DNA from: Neolewinella aurantiaca
GTDB lineage: Bacteria > Bacteroidota > Bacteroidia > Chitinophagales > Saprospiraceae
NCBI RefSeq assembly: GCF_008014675.1
Contig: NZ_VOXD01000013.1
Location: 1-64,000, forward strand
Reading direction: 5' to 3'
DNA length: 64,000 bases
The translations under genes were made by a program, and so were the position numbers. This document shows positions 1 through 8,505 of the stretch, piece after piece (position 1 is the first letter of the stretch; the number at the start of each line of letters is the position of its first letter). The notes under the pieces were generated by a model. It saw only the letters and a program-made list of their open reading frames with translations. It was not told where the DNA came from and searched no databases.

Positions 1-2
1 AA

Positions 3-101
3 GTGGATGGTGAACCAAACAAGCGTTTCTTGGGTCAGGAATCTGATCGACTCCAGGTAATGGATCAAGGGGGAGATTGGTCGTTTCCTTATTTTGCATG
101 A
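3..101 (+). CDS. Possible 3' end of an unknown CDS cut by the window edge
   Basis: An open frame enters from the left edge and stops with TGA at 99-101, encoding about 32 residues ending in WSFPYFA. The opposite strand is also open here (ATG at 99 reading leftward), so the coding strand is not settled. No family is recognised. Positions 102-200 hold nothing I can name. Confidence 0.25.
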   Translation: MDGEPNKRFLGQESDRLQVMDQGGDWSFPYFA

Positions 102-200
102 CTCAATAACGGAAAACAATCCCAGCTAGATTAATTTTATAGTATGCGTTAGCCCTGGGGACCGAGGGAGAGGGCAACGTTGTTTTCACACCCGGAGGGT

Positions 201-228
201 GCTCACCCCGCTCGTTTACGGAGTGAGC
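201..228 (-). terminator. Hairpin downstream of the purine nucleoside phosphorylase gene
   Basis: GCTCAC-CCG at 201-210 pairs with CGG-GTGAGC at 219-228, a GC-rich stem with one bulge. It lies just after the stop codon of the leftward gene. There is no clear U-run on the minus strand, so intrinsic termination is only suggested. Confidence 0.35.
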
Positions 229-238
229 ATCAGACCAA

Positions 239-1060
239 TTACCCCAGCCGTTCCACAACGTCCTTCATCAGCTTCCGCAGCTTCGGTTCAACGGCTTGCA
301 CAGTGGCAATCACGTCGTCTACGGTGGTGGGTTGAATCTCCACGATGGGGAAGCATTTATTGGATACGACGGAAACCACGAAGACGGGTAATCCGCAGTG
401 GCGGGCAACAAGCACTTCGGGTACGGTAGACATACCGATACAATCAGCCCCTATGATGTTGGCCATCTTATACTCGGCGGGTGTTTCGAGGTTGGGACCA
501 GGTAGGGCGAGGTAAACTCCTTCGTGGCCCTGAAGACCGTGCGTTTTAGCACGTTCTATGGCCCAGGCGTTGAGTTCGCGGTCGTACGTCTTGAGCATAT
601 CCGGGAAGCGGGGGCCGAGACGGGGATCGTTGGGGCCGCGCAGCGGATTTTCGGGCTGCATATTTATGTGGTCGCGCAAAAATATCAGGTCACCGGCTTC
701 AATGTCTGCATTTACCGAACCACTGGCGTTGGAGATGATGAGGTGCTCAATTCCCAACGCGTGAAGCACGCGAACGGGGAAGGTTAGTTCCTGCATGCTG
801 TAGCCCTCGTAATAGTGCAAACGGCCAGCCATGGCCACTACCGGAACGCCGTGTAGGGTCCCCAAAATGAGCTTTCCGCGATGAGTGTCAACCGTAGCAG
901 CACAGAAATAGGGCAGAAGGCCATACACGAATTCGTGCTCTACAACGATGTCTTCGGTCAGCGAACTCAGCCCGGTGCCGAGGATTATGCCGAGGCGCGG
1001 CTGAAGGTCGCAACGCTGGCGAATGAAAGCTAGGGTTTCCTGTATCTGATCGTAGAGCAT
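239..1060 (-). CDS. punA: Purine nucleoside phosphorylase (trimeric, inosine/guanosine type)
   Basis: Predicted to cleave purine nucleosides with phosphate to the free base and (deoxy)ribose-1-phosphate, a cytosolic salvage step. The 273 residues match the usual length of the trimeric PNP family. Visible motifs are the phosphate-binding loop LGTGLSSL near residue 28, the RLHYYEGY segment near residue 80, the substrate loop GPNLETPAEYK near residue 190, and GADCIGMSTVPE followed by SNKC in the base-binding region. Family assignment is secure; base preference cannot be read from sequence. It is divergent from the ECF sigma gene; the 371-bp gap holds an inverted pair of the dispersed repeat. Confidence 0.93.
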   Translation of the reverse strand: MLYDQIQETLAFIRQRCDLQPRLGIILGTGLSSLTEDIVVEHEFVYGLLPYFCAATVDTHRGKLILGTLHGVPVVAMAGRLHYYEGYSMQELTFPVRVLHALGIEHLIISNASGSVNADIEAGDLIFLRDHINMQPENPLRGPNDPRLGPRFPDMLKTYDRELNAWAIERAKTHGLQGHEGVYLALPGPNLETPAEYKMANIIGADCIGMSTVPEVLVARHCGLPVFVVSVVSNKCFPIVEIQPTTVDDVIATVQAVEPKLRKLMKDVVERLG

Positions 1061-1151
1061 GAGGGTGATTTTTGCTTGGTGAGATAATAAGGCTGAGACG
1101 GTGGAAAAGTTCGCTGGAACTTACCGCAGAATAACTCATGCCGACTAAAAT

Positions 1152-1301
1152 GGCGGGGCCGCGGGTGCAAGGAAAGTTGCGGAGCAGGGTAGGGGCTTGG
1201 GAAGTGAAGCTCTGCGTTGCGGCACGCCGCAACCGGCTGATGGTTGGTTATAACGGAAGACAACCTGGCCCTTACCTTTCTCTGCACCTGCGTCCGCGCC
1301 C
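1152..1301. repeat. Inward-facing pair of the GCAGGTGCA dispersed repeat, empty (1152-1170 and 1283-1301)
   Basis: A slightly degenerate G-rich copy (GGCGGGGCCGCGGGTGCAA, 1152-1170) faces a perfect C-rich copy (TGCACCTGCGTCCGCGCCC, 1283-1301) about 110 bp away. Purine-rich bases follow the GGTGCA end of each copy, inside the pair. The pair occupies most of the 371-bp gap between the divergent phosphorylase and sigma genes (1061-1431); no gene is supported between the copies and no target-site duplication is visible. Confidence 0.8.
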
Positions 1302-1431
1302 CCTGAATAAGGTGGAAAATGCGCAAAAAAAACGGGGATTGCGGATGCCGGACTCTTCCGGATGAAGGCCCCAAAAGCAACGCGGGAGAAAAAACATCGT
1401 CTCTCCCTGTAACAAACTACTCCGCCCAAAC

Positions 1432-1962
1432 GTGACCCGGGCAAACACAGCAATCATTTTGGACCATTACTCCAGCATTATAACATCCGTTCGTGACCGG
1501 CTTTACCGCCTGGCACTACGCGTCGTTAACGACGCCGATGATGCGGAAGATGTAGTGCAGGATGTACTGGTGAAAAGCTGGGGCCAACGCGAAAAAATTG
1601 TCTGTCTGGATAATCCACCCGCCTGGCTCCTCCGGATGACGAAGCACCAGGCGATCGACCGCCTGCGCTCGGCCAGGGTTCGCAGCGCCCGGGAAACCGA
1701 GGCTGCCATCCCCGACCACGAGGCACGGACGCCTTACCGGATTGCTGCCGCCAATGATACCCTCAGTCATGTCCATCGGCTCCTCCAGCAACTTCCGCCC
1801 GATCAGCGGATGGTGCTACATCTGCGCGAGGTGGAAGGAATGGAATACCAGGAAATTTCTGAGGCTACCGACCTGAGCATGCAGCAGGTGAAAACCTACC
1901 TGCACCGTGGCCGCCATAAAATCAGGGCACTTTTACTCAAAGAAAAAATCGTTCAACCATGA
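1432..1962 (+). CDS. ECF-type RNA polymerase sigma factor
   Basis: A 176-residue sigma-70 family protein of the extracytoplasmic-function class. Region 2 is seen around residues 18-60 (LYRLALRVVNDADDAEDVVQ, then WLLRMTKHQAIDRLR) and region 4 around 115-170 (LPPDQRMVLHLREVEGMEYQEI, then a helix-turn-helix ending in TYLHRGRHKIRALL). The start is GTG at 1432; no ATG fits region 2. It overlaps the next gene by 4 nt (ATGA), and two DUF4252 genes follow on the same strand. Such operons in Bacteroidota usually pair an ECF sigma with a membrane-anchored anti-sigma protein, so this sigma probably controls its own operon; the regulon is unknown. Confidence 0.92.
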   Translation: MTRANTAIILDHYSSIITSVRDRLYRLALRVVNDADDAEDVVQDVLVKSWGQREKIVCLDNPPAWLLRMTKHQAIDRLRSARVRSARETEAAIPDHEARTPYRIAAANDTLSHVHRLLQQLPPDQRMVLHLREVEGMEYQEISEATDLSMQQVKTYLHRGRHKIRALLLKEKIVQP

Positions 1963-2435
1963 TGACGCATTCCGAAGCTGAAATTCTGCTGTACCGTTAC
2001 TTCGAAGGTGAAACCTCGCTCGACGAAGAACTGCGCCTGCGGGAATACTTCAGGGCTGGCGACATCCGCTCTGATCTCGCCGAACTGGATCCCATGTTCG
2101 CCTACTGGGACGAAGCCGCCCAAATAGTGGCTCCTCCGGCAAAGCAAACGGCCATTCGCCGGAGAATTCCCGTGCGGCGCTTGTCTGCGGCCGCCGCCGC
2201 AGCGGTGCTCTTTTTTGCCGTCGGGTCCTGGTTCAACCAGCCTGCCGGCCTGACTAACTTCCCCATCGCCGAGGCGGAGTCTACAACCATAGACTGGAGC
2301 AAATACGAAGTTACTGATCCGGAGGAAGCCTACAAGGTCCTCCGCAATGCCCTCGGTACCGCGAGTGCCGAGATGAACCGCAGTGCCCGGATCACCGTCC
2401 GGGAAATCAGCGCAGCGCGCAATGCGCTGAAGTGA
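1959..2435 (+). CDS. Putative anti-sigma factor, single transmembrane segment
   Basis: A 158-residue protein translationally coupled to the ECF sigma gene (4-nt overlap). The N-terminal half, with LLYRYFEGETSLDEELRL near residue 10, resembles the cytosolic part of Bacteroidota anti-sigma-like proteins found beside ECF sigma factors. One hydrophobic segment (LSAAAAAAVLFFAVGSWF, about residues 75-92) should span the inner membrane, leaving an approximately 65-residue C-terminal domain outside. No zinc-binding HxxxCxxC motif is present. The anti-sigma role rests on topology and coupling, not on a recognised catalytic or binding motif. Confidence 0.65.
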   Translation: MMTHSEAEILLYRYFEGETSLDEELRLREYFRAGDIRSDLAELDPMFAYWDEAAQIVAPPAKQTAIRRRIPVRRLSAAAAAAVLFFAVGSWFNQPAGLTNFPIAEAESTTIDWSKYEVTDPEEAYKVLRNALGTASAEMNRSARITVREISAARNALK

Positions 2436-2499
2436 ATAAACGATGATCGGCAGGTTGCTGCTGGCTGTTTTTCACCATCGACTATCCTTTAACAAGAAC

Positions 2500-2516
2500 C
2501 CCGGGCGCAGCCCGGG
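2500..2516. other. Small GC hairpin before the first DUF4252 gene
   Basis: CCCGGG at 2500-2505 and CCCGGG at 2511-2516 can form a 6-bp hairpin with a 5-nt loop, 17 nt upstream of the ATG at 2534. It could attenuate read-through between the anti-sigma and DUF4252 genes or affect translation. No U-run follows. Confidence 0.35.
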
Positions 2517-2533
2517 AGCATAAAATAATACCA

Positions 2534-3037
2534 ATGAAATTTATTCTTCCCCTCCTCTTTCTGCTCCCTTTTACTTCTGCCTTTGGGCAGAAACTGCCGC
2601 AGGATGCCATCTCTACTTATTTCAGTGAATACGTAGACGATCCCGATTTCAGTGTGGTGTACGTCAGCGGTAAGGTGTTCAGTTTGTTCAAGGATGCTAA
2701 CCTTGATTTCGATGACCTGGACGAGGAAGAGGTGAAGGCCGTCTTTGAAGTAGTGAAAGACATCCAGGGCATCCGTGTCCTCCATACCGAGCGCGCCGCA
2801 ATGGCGCGCTGGAAAGAGGCGAAAAAACGTATCCCGACGGATCGCTACGAGCTGCTGTTCAAAGTTCGTACGGCGGATGGGGACAACGTAGAGGCTTTCA
2901 TCCAGGATGAAGAGGCTGTTATTTCCGAACTGTTTCTGCTCATCGGAGCTCAGGATAATTTTGCGATGCTCTCTTTTGTTGGCGCAGTAGATCTGACTAA
3001 GCTTTCGGACCTGCAAAGGGCAATTGAAAGCAACTGA
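2534..3037 (+). CDS. DUF4252 family exported protein (first copy)
   Basis: 167 residues with a clear signal peptide (MKFILPLLFLLPFTSAFGQ, cleavage after the ALA-like site near residue 18). The body fits DUF4252, a Bacteroidota family of small exported proteins of unknown function that often sits in ECF sigma operons. Visible features are the acidic DFDDLDEEEVKAVFEVV stretch near residue 60 and a conserved-looking FKVRTADGDNVEAFI strand near residue 110. It follows the anti-sigma gene by 98 bp and precedes a second, diverged DUF4252 gene, so the two probably arose by duplication. No catalytic residues can be proposed. Confidence 0.75.
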   Translation: MKFILPLLFLLPFTSAFGQKLPQDAISTYFSEYVDDPDFSVVYVSGKVFSLFKDANLDFDDLDEEEVKAVFEVVKDIQGIRVLHTERAAMARWKEAKKRIPTDRYELLFKVRTADGDNVEAFIQDEEAVISELFLLIGAQDNFAMLSFVGAVDLTKLSDLQRAIESN

Positions 3038-3098
3038 TCCTCTTTCCTGATTTACTCACCGACGACGGCACCTGCCGCCGATCACACCCACATCTATC

Positions 3099-3605
3099 AT
3101 GAAAAAAGTATTTACCCTTCTTGCCTTCACGCTGTTGACTACGGCTGCTTTTGCTCAAAATCCGATTAAGAAATTCATCCGTAAGCACAACAACGGGCCG
3201 GAAAATGTTTCGATCACGGTTCCTGGCTGGCTTATCGGGCTGGCGGGCGAAGTTGGTATGCTTGCCGCCGAAGACGAAGAAGAGCGGGTTGTGTTCTCTC
3301 TTGCGCAGTCTTTTGGCACCACGAAAATTCTGACCTTTGACAGCAACGATTTTGCTACGAAGAAAGACATTCGTGAATTACTCGGTGAGCTCGAAACTGA
3401 GCATGGCTACGAGCGCTGGGCAACCGTCCGGGCAGCATCTGGTGAACAGGTTGAGTTAACTGTTGAAATGAGAGGCGATGCGGTAAAAAGCATCGTTGCT
3501 CTGGTCCATGTGGAAGAAGAGCACCAGACTTTTTTTGCCCACGCAAAAACAGACTTTACGGCGCAGGAACTTGGCGATATTCTGAACCAGTTGATGGAGC
3601 AGTAG
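3099..3605 (+). CDS. DUF4252 family exported protein (second copy)
   Basis: 168 residues with a signal peptide (MKKVFTLLAFTLLTTAAFAQ). Length, signal, helix-strand order and the segment RWATVRAASGEQVELTVEM near residue 107 parallel the preceding gene, so this is a second DUF4252 protein, diverged in sequence. It lies 61 bp downstream of the first copy. The next gene is on the other strand, so this is the end of the sigma operon. Function is unknown; the operon context suggests an envelope protein under ECF sigma control. Confidence 0.75.
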   Translation: MKKVFTLLAFTLLTTAAFAQNPIKKFIRKHNNGPENVSITVPGWLIGLAGEVGMLAAEDEEERVVFSLAQSFGTTKILTFDSNDFATKKDIRELLGELETEHGYERWATVRAASGEQVELTVEMRGDAVKSIVALVHVEEEHQTFFAHAKTDFTAQELGDILNQLMEQ

Positions 3606-3637
3606 AGGCCGGCCAGCTAGAAAAAGCCGGGTCCGGA

Positions 3638-5218
3638 TCAGAACGATCTCACGTGCTCCTCCAGGTTTTCTTCAGCACTAAGCGAGAGTTTTTTGCGCAG
3701 CCGGTTGCGCGTTTTCTTAACACCGCTGGTGGAAATACCCAGGATGTTTGAAATCTCTTTGGAGGTAAGGTTCAGTTTAAGCAACAGGAACAGGCGTTCC
3801 TCGGCTTCAGTCATTGCCGGAAACGCCGAACGAAGCCGCTGGACGTACCCAGGGAAAGAACCATCGAAGTAAGCCTTGAATTCGGTCCAGTCGGTTTCGG
3901 TCAGGATAGACTGGTTAAAGAGGTTGATGTGTTCTGATGTGTCGGGTTTGGAAGCCCCTCCTTTCAACTGATTGTCGCTGGACGCATGTGGCGTTACGGT
4001 TTGTTGCAACCTCATCATGGCTTCGTTCTTTTCCTGAAGCAGCCTTGTTACCACCCCGAGGTTTTTTTTGCTCTCTTCAATCCTGGCTTTCTGCCTTTTG
4101 TTTTGCCGCCACCAGAAGATTACGGCGATTAGAGAAAGGGTAAGGAGGGCCAGCAAAATGGTTCCCTGCCGTTCGGTCTTTCGCCGCGATTCTATTAGAG
4201 CCCGTTCACTTTTTTCCAACTCAAGGGCTTGTTCACTTTCCATGAACCGGGTCTCCAGTTCTGCAATTTTCAACTTGGTTCTGCTGCCAATCAGACTATC
4301 CTGAAGGCTGTAGTACTTCTCCTGGTAGGCAATGGCTGATTTATAATCTCCAATTGCCTGGTAGCTCTGCCTGAGCCCGGCGTAATTTCTGACCACGCTC
4401 TGGTAATGACCGATTCGTTTGTTGTGTTCAATTGCTTCTTCAAAGCCAGCAATTGCTTTAGGGATGTTGCCAGCCATCCGGTACGCATTGGCCAGGTTGT
4501 TGATGGCCCTGCCTAAATTCACGTCGTTACCTATCTCCCTTGCCAGGTCTCGGGCTCTTTTCTGGTAGGCAATTGCCTTGAGGGGCTCGCCCTCACCAAT
4601 CAGTAAGTTTCCATAATTGGCCAATGCTGTTTGCAAATGCTTTTTCTCTCCGAATTTTTCCAGGAGAGGAAGGGCAAGCTCAAAGTAGTGATGAGCCAGA
4701 TCGAAACTATCCATATAGCCGTAAGCTGCGCTTATTGACTGATAGCTTTCGCCTACGCAAAGGCTGTCTCCGGCCAGGGCGCATAACCTGCTGGCTTCCT
4801 GAGCGGCATTCAACCATTTTTCAGGCTCTCTGAGGTAAGTGTGAAGGTGAGCTTTACGAAAGGCGACTCCTCCCTGCCAACCTTCGTTCCCTGACTTTGC
4901 GGCTAAGTGCTCTGCCTTGATGATGTGGGTGGAAGCCCCGGTCAGATCGTTCAGCCGCACATAATCGTAAAAAAGGTAGAGCTCCCCCAGAATTTGTAAC
5001 AAGGTATCTTCTTTGGCTATAGCTTCTTCGAGCCATTCCTGGTGAACTTTCACCCTTTCTTCTACTGGCAGGCCGGCAGAAGTAGGCACCGGGTTCTCAC
5101 GTTCGTAATCCTCACGAAAGTTGGCTTGTCCGGTCAGAACAGACACGAAGCAAAATGATAGCATCAGGGTGCAGGCAATGGATGCGCTGTAACTAAAGAT
5201 GCTAAGTGTAGATTTCAT
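3638..5218 (-). CDS. TPR sensor-like protein with transmembrane segment and C-terminal LuxR-type HTH
   Basis: 526 residues. A signal-type hydrophobic start (residues 1-30) is followed by about six tetratricopeptide repeats (roughly 70-310; for example ALANYGNLLIGEGEPLKAIA and AINNLANAYRMAGNIPKAI), a transmembrane helix (TILLALLTLSLIAVIFWW, about 355-372), a coiled coil, and a C-terminal helix-turn-helix with LLLKLNLTSKEISNILGIS then VKKTRNRLRKKL (about 470-515). This architecture is common in Bacteroidota: periplasmic TPRs joined through the membrane to a cytosolic DNA-binding domain, presumably a one-protein signal transducer. The signal and targets are unknown. It is convergent with the DUF4252 operon. 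Confidence 0.85.
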   Translation of the reverse strand: MKSTLSIFSYSASIACTLMLSFCFVSVLTGQANFREDYERENPVPTSAGLPVEERVKVHQEWLEEAIAKEDTLLQILGELYLFYDYVRLNDLTGASTHIIKAEHLAAKSGNEGWQGGVAFRKAHLHTYLREPEKWLNAAQEASRLCALAGDSLCVGESYQSISAAYGYMDSFDLAHHYFELALPLLEKFGEKKHLQTALANYGNLLIGEGEPLKAIAYQKRARDLAREIGNDVNLGRAINNLANAYRMAGNIPKAIAGFEEAIEHNKRIGHYQSVVRNYAGLRQSYQAIGDYKSAIAYQEKYYSLQDSLIGSRTKLKIAELETRFMESEQALELEKSERALIESRRKTERQGTILLALLTLSLIAVIFWWRQNKRQKARIEESKKNLGVVTRLLQEKNEAMMRLQQTVTPHASSDNQLKGGASKPDTSEHINLFNQSILTETDWTEFKAYFDGSFPGYVQRLRSAFPAMTEAEERLFLLLKLNLTSKEISNILGISTSGVKKTRNRLRKKLSLSAEENLEEHVRSF

Positions 5219-5434
5219 AGTGTGGTTGTTCTGCGGCGATGATACGGCGGGTAAAAAGAGGGAACAAATACATTCTGTTAAAAGGGCGGTTTTACTGGCT
5301 TTGATGTGTTGTCACCCCATCTGTCACCCCCTTTTTCTGCGATTTGGGCCTTTAAAAAAGCTTCTTTGTGCTTCTCTAGAAACCTTTTTCATCCTTCCAT
5401 TGCACACAGTGGAACAACTCAAATTCATTCTGAC

Positions 5435-8392
5435 ATGAACAATCGACTCAATTTCACTAATACGGGTCTGGTCTTATTTCTGTTTTTACTCCTTGCTTTT
5501 CTTGTCTTTCCTGCTGTGGGGCAGAGCCAGAATACTGAGCGGGGAGATAACAGTTGGACCAGCATTTACCGACTGAATGAAAACTCATCTTTCGAAGCCA
5601 TCCGGGAAGACTTTCGCTCTTATTGGGAGGGGCGGGAAATTGGAAAGGGGCACGGCTACAAACCCTTTAAGCGTTGGGAGGCCTACATGGCTCCACGAAT
5701 TTACCCGTCTAACGACATGAGTCTCGTGAATAACACCTACTTCAATTATATGAAATGGGTACATAAGCAAGAGCAATCAGGAGAGACCAAGTCTTTTGCC
5801 GGAAACTGGACTCCGATGGGTCCCTTCACGAAGGCCACGGGTGAAGATACGGGTGTTGGCCGGATAAACATGGTCCGCTTTGACCCTCTGAATAATCAGG
5901 TCATGTACGTTGGAGCAGCCAACGGTGGACTTTGGAAATCCACAGACGGAGGTGCGTCCTGGTCAACGAATACTGATTTTCTGGATATAATCGGTGTTGC
6001 TGATTTAGCTATTCATCCTACTGTTACCACTACCATGTACATGGCCACAGGCGATGCCGAAGGTGATCGTCGGAGTATCGGTGTACTTAAGACGACTGAT
6101 GGTGGAGCAACCTGGAATCCTACTGGCCTTAGCTGGACGGCAACGGACAATTTCTTCATCCGGAACCTGATTATGGACCCCACCAATTCTCAAGTCCTGT
6201 TGGCCTCGACCAATAACGGCGTCTACCGTACAACCAACGGAGGTGTCACTTGGGCGGCGCCTACGACAATAACAACCCAAAATGTTCAGGACATAGCTTT
6301 CAAACCCGGCAACCCGAACGTAGTCTACGCCTCGGGCAAATACCTCTGGAAATCAACAGATAACGGTATTACTTTCACTCGAATCACGAATGGCGTGCCT
6401 TCCGTAGATGTAGAGCGAATTGCAATCGCCGTTACGCCGAAGGAGCCCAATTGGGTTTATCTGATGGTGGGCAAGGCTTCCAACCAGGGGCTACTTGGTA
6501 TTTACAAGTCCACGAACAGCGGAACTTCCTTCAGCACTCAGCACGAACCCGATTATTCTCCTGGTGCTATGCCCGCCCTGGGTTATGGAAGTAATATAAA
6601 TATCCTCGGCAACGATGAGTACGGAGGAGATGCTGCCGGACAGGCGTTCTTTACTGCAGCCCTTGCTGCTTCTCCGACCGACGCTAACTTCTTGCTGGCT
6701 GGAGGGGTCAGCCAATGGGCTTCTACTGACGGTGGTGAAAACTGGTATATAAGCTCCTATTGGGCTCCTGACCCAAACTACTACTTTGTCCATGCTGATG
6801 CCCACGAAATTGTATTCAGCCCCGATGGTACCAAAGCCTATTCCAGCTGCGATGGTGGCCTGTCTATGTACACTGACAATGCTTCTGGCGATGGGGCATG
6901 GACAGATCTGAGCAACAATCTCAACATCTCTCAACAAGAAAGCATCGGGATGTCTGCAAACGACCCTAACCTGATTACCGCAGGTCTTCAGGACATCGGG
7001 ACGATTCTAAACACCGCCCCCAACACATGGAAAGTTATCGGTGGCGGAGACGGCGAATACAACTTTATTGATCGTACCAACAATTCTGTTATAGTAGAAA
7101 CGGGTACAAACGGGCAGCACTCCAGGTCTACGGATGGTGGACTGACCTTCACAGATATTCACACTGGTTTACCAACCGATGGAACAACGGGTGAGGTTCT
7201 GTTTAAGTCACCAATCAAGCAGGATCCCATCGTCGCAAATACTTACTACGCTGGTGGCCGTGCACACCTATACTACTCCTCTAACCAGGGAACAACCTGG
7301 ACTGCGCGCGGAATTCCCTTCCCCGATGGAGATGGCGGTGGCTCCAATATCACTGAATTTGAAATTGCACCGAGCAACAACAACATCATCTACGCCCTCG
7401 ATGGTTTCTACATGGCAAAATCAGTGGATGCAGGTGTGACCTGGACTGCAATCGCGGAGCCTACGGCCAGTGCTGCTATGTCCAAAATTGCTGTCTCCAA
7501 CGTAGATCCTAACAAAGTTTGGGTTTCATGCTCTGGCTACTTTGCTGATCAGAAAGTATTCAAATCTGTTGATGGTGGTGCTACCTGGACCAATCTTTCG
7601 TCTGGCTTACCTAACATCCCCTTCAATACCATCGTCTTTCAAAATGGTTCCAACGACCTGGTCTATGTCGGTGCAGACATCGGTGTATACCACCGCGATG
7701 CTTCCGCTTCTGAATGGACCCCCTTCTTCGATGACCTGCCCCGTACCCAAATCAAGGACCTGAAAATATTTTACTCTGCAGGGAGAAGCGGCGAAGCGCT
7801 GAAAGTGCGGGCCGCCACCTTCGGGCGGGGTACCTGGCAAAGCGATGCCGTCAGTTCAGTCCTGCCCGTCAATTTACGCTCTTTTACCGGAGTCAACGAA
7901 GGCAAAGTTAATCGCCTGAACTGGCTGACCACCGAGGAAATAGACCTGGCCTACTACGATGTACAGCGTAGCACAGACGGTATTTCTTACACGAGTATCG
8001 GCAGGGTGCTGCCATTGGAGGGCCGCGCCGGTGATCGTTCTTATGACTTCGACGACGAAAGCCCCGAAGTCGGTGCCAATTACTATCGTTTGAAGGTTAC
8101 AGACCTTGATGGCTCCTTTGAGTATTCCCGAATCATTACGCTCTTTGTTGATGATTCAAACAGTGAAATCAGCATATTCCCTAACCCGGCAATCAACGTA
8201 CTTAAGTTCAAGGGACTGAGTGAAACCAGTGCCACCGTACGGGTAATGGATGCTCTCGGGCGTACGCTCATTGTACAAACCGTTCCTACCGCCGAAGGCA
8301 TCAACATCAGCCGCCTGCCTAACGGAACTTACTACCTCGAGATTCGTACAGGAAGTAATGAGTCTGTTGTAAAACGTTTTGTGAAGAAATAA
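5435..8392 (+). CDS. T9SS-secreted BNR/sortilin-like repeat protein
   Basis: 985 residues from the ATG at 5435, chosen because it starts a good signal peptide (NTGLVLFLFLLLAFLVFPAVG); an in-frame start at 5306 would place 43 extra residues before it. The body carries many BNR/VPS10-type beta-propeller repeats, recognisable by recurring blocks such as GGLWKSTDGGASWS, VYRTTNGGVTWAAP and VFKSVDGGATWTNL. The C-terminus is a type IX secretion sorting domain (ISIFPNPAINVLKFKG ... LPNGTYYLEIRTG ... VKRFVKK). It should cross the outer membrane by T9SS and stay on the surface or be released. The ligand is unknown. A hairpin terminator follows at 8442. Confidence 0.9.
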   Translation: MNNRLNFTNTGLVLFLFLLLAFLVFPAVGQSQNTERGDNSWTSIYRLNENSSFEAIREDFRSYWEGREIGKGHGYKPFKRWEAYMAPRIYPSNDMSLVNNTYFNYMKWVHKQEQSGETKSFAGNWTPMGPFTKATGEDTGVGRINMVRFDPLNNQVMYVGAANGGLWKSTDGGASWSTNTDFLDIIGVADLAIHPTVTTTMYMATGDAEGDRRSIGVLKTTDGGATWNPTGLSWTATDNFFIRNLIMDPTNSQVLLASTNNGVYRTTNGGVTWAAPTTITTQNVQDIAFKPGNPNVVYASGKYLWKSTDNGITFTRITNGVPSVDVERIAIAVTPKEPNWVYLMVGKASNQGLLGIYKSTNSGTSFSTQHEPDYSPGAMPALGYGSNINILGNDEYGGDAAGQAFFTAALAASPTDANFLLAGGVSQWASTDGGENWYISSYWAPDPNYYFVHADAHEIVFSPDGTKAYSSCDGGLSMYTDNASGDGAWTDLSNNLNISQQESIGMSANDPNLITAGLQDIGTILNTAPNTWKVIGGGDGEYNFIDRTNNSVIVETGTNGQHSRSTDGGLTFTDIHTGLPTDGTTGEVLFKSPIKQDPIVANTYYAGGRAHLYYSSNQGTTWTARGIPFPDGDGGGSNITEFEIAPSNNNIIYALDGFYMAKSVDAGVTWTAIAEPTASAAMSKIAVSNVDPNKVWVSCSGYFADQKVFKSVDGGATWTNLSSGLPNIPFNTIVFQNGSNDLVYVGADIGVYHRDASASEWTPFFDDLPRTQIKDLKIFYSAGRSGEALKVRAATFGRGTWQSDAVSSVLPVNLRSFTGVNEGKVNRLNWLTTEEIDLAYYDVQRSTDGISYTSIGRVLPLEGRAGDRSYDFDDESPEVGANYYRLKVTDLDGSFEYSRIITLFVDDSNSEISIFPNPAINVLKFKGLSETSATVRVMDALGRTLIVQTVPTAEGINISRLPNGTYYLEIRTGSNESVVKRFVKK

Positions 8393-8441
8393 TTGAAATA
8401 TATAAATCAAGCCTTTCTGGCTGTCTAAACAACACTCTTGG

Positions 8442-8475
8442 TGGTAGCTCCGAATCAATCGGGGCTACCATTTTT
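8442..8475 (+). terminator. Rho-independent terminator after the T9SS propeller gene
   Basis: TGGTAGCTCCGA (8442-8453) pairs with TCGGGGCTACCA (8459-8470) with a 5-nt loop and one mismatch or wobble, followed directly by TTTTT at 8471-8475. Confidence 0.85.
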
Positions 8476-8505
8476 ATTTGGCGGGCAAGCGCGAGGGAGC
8501 GTTTA

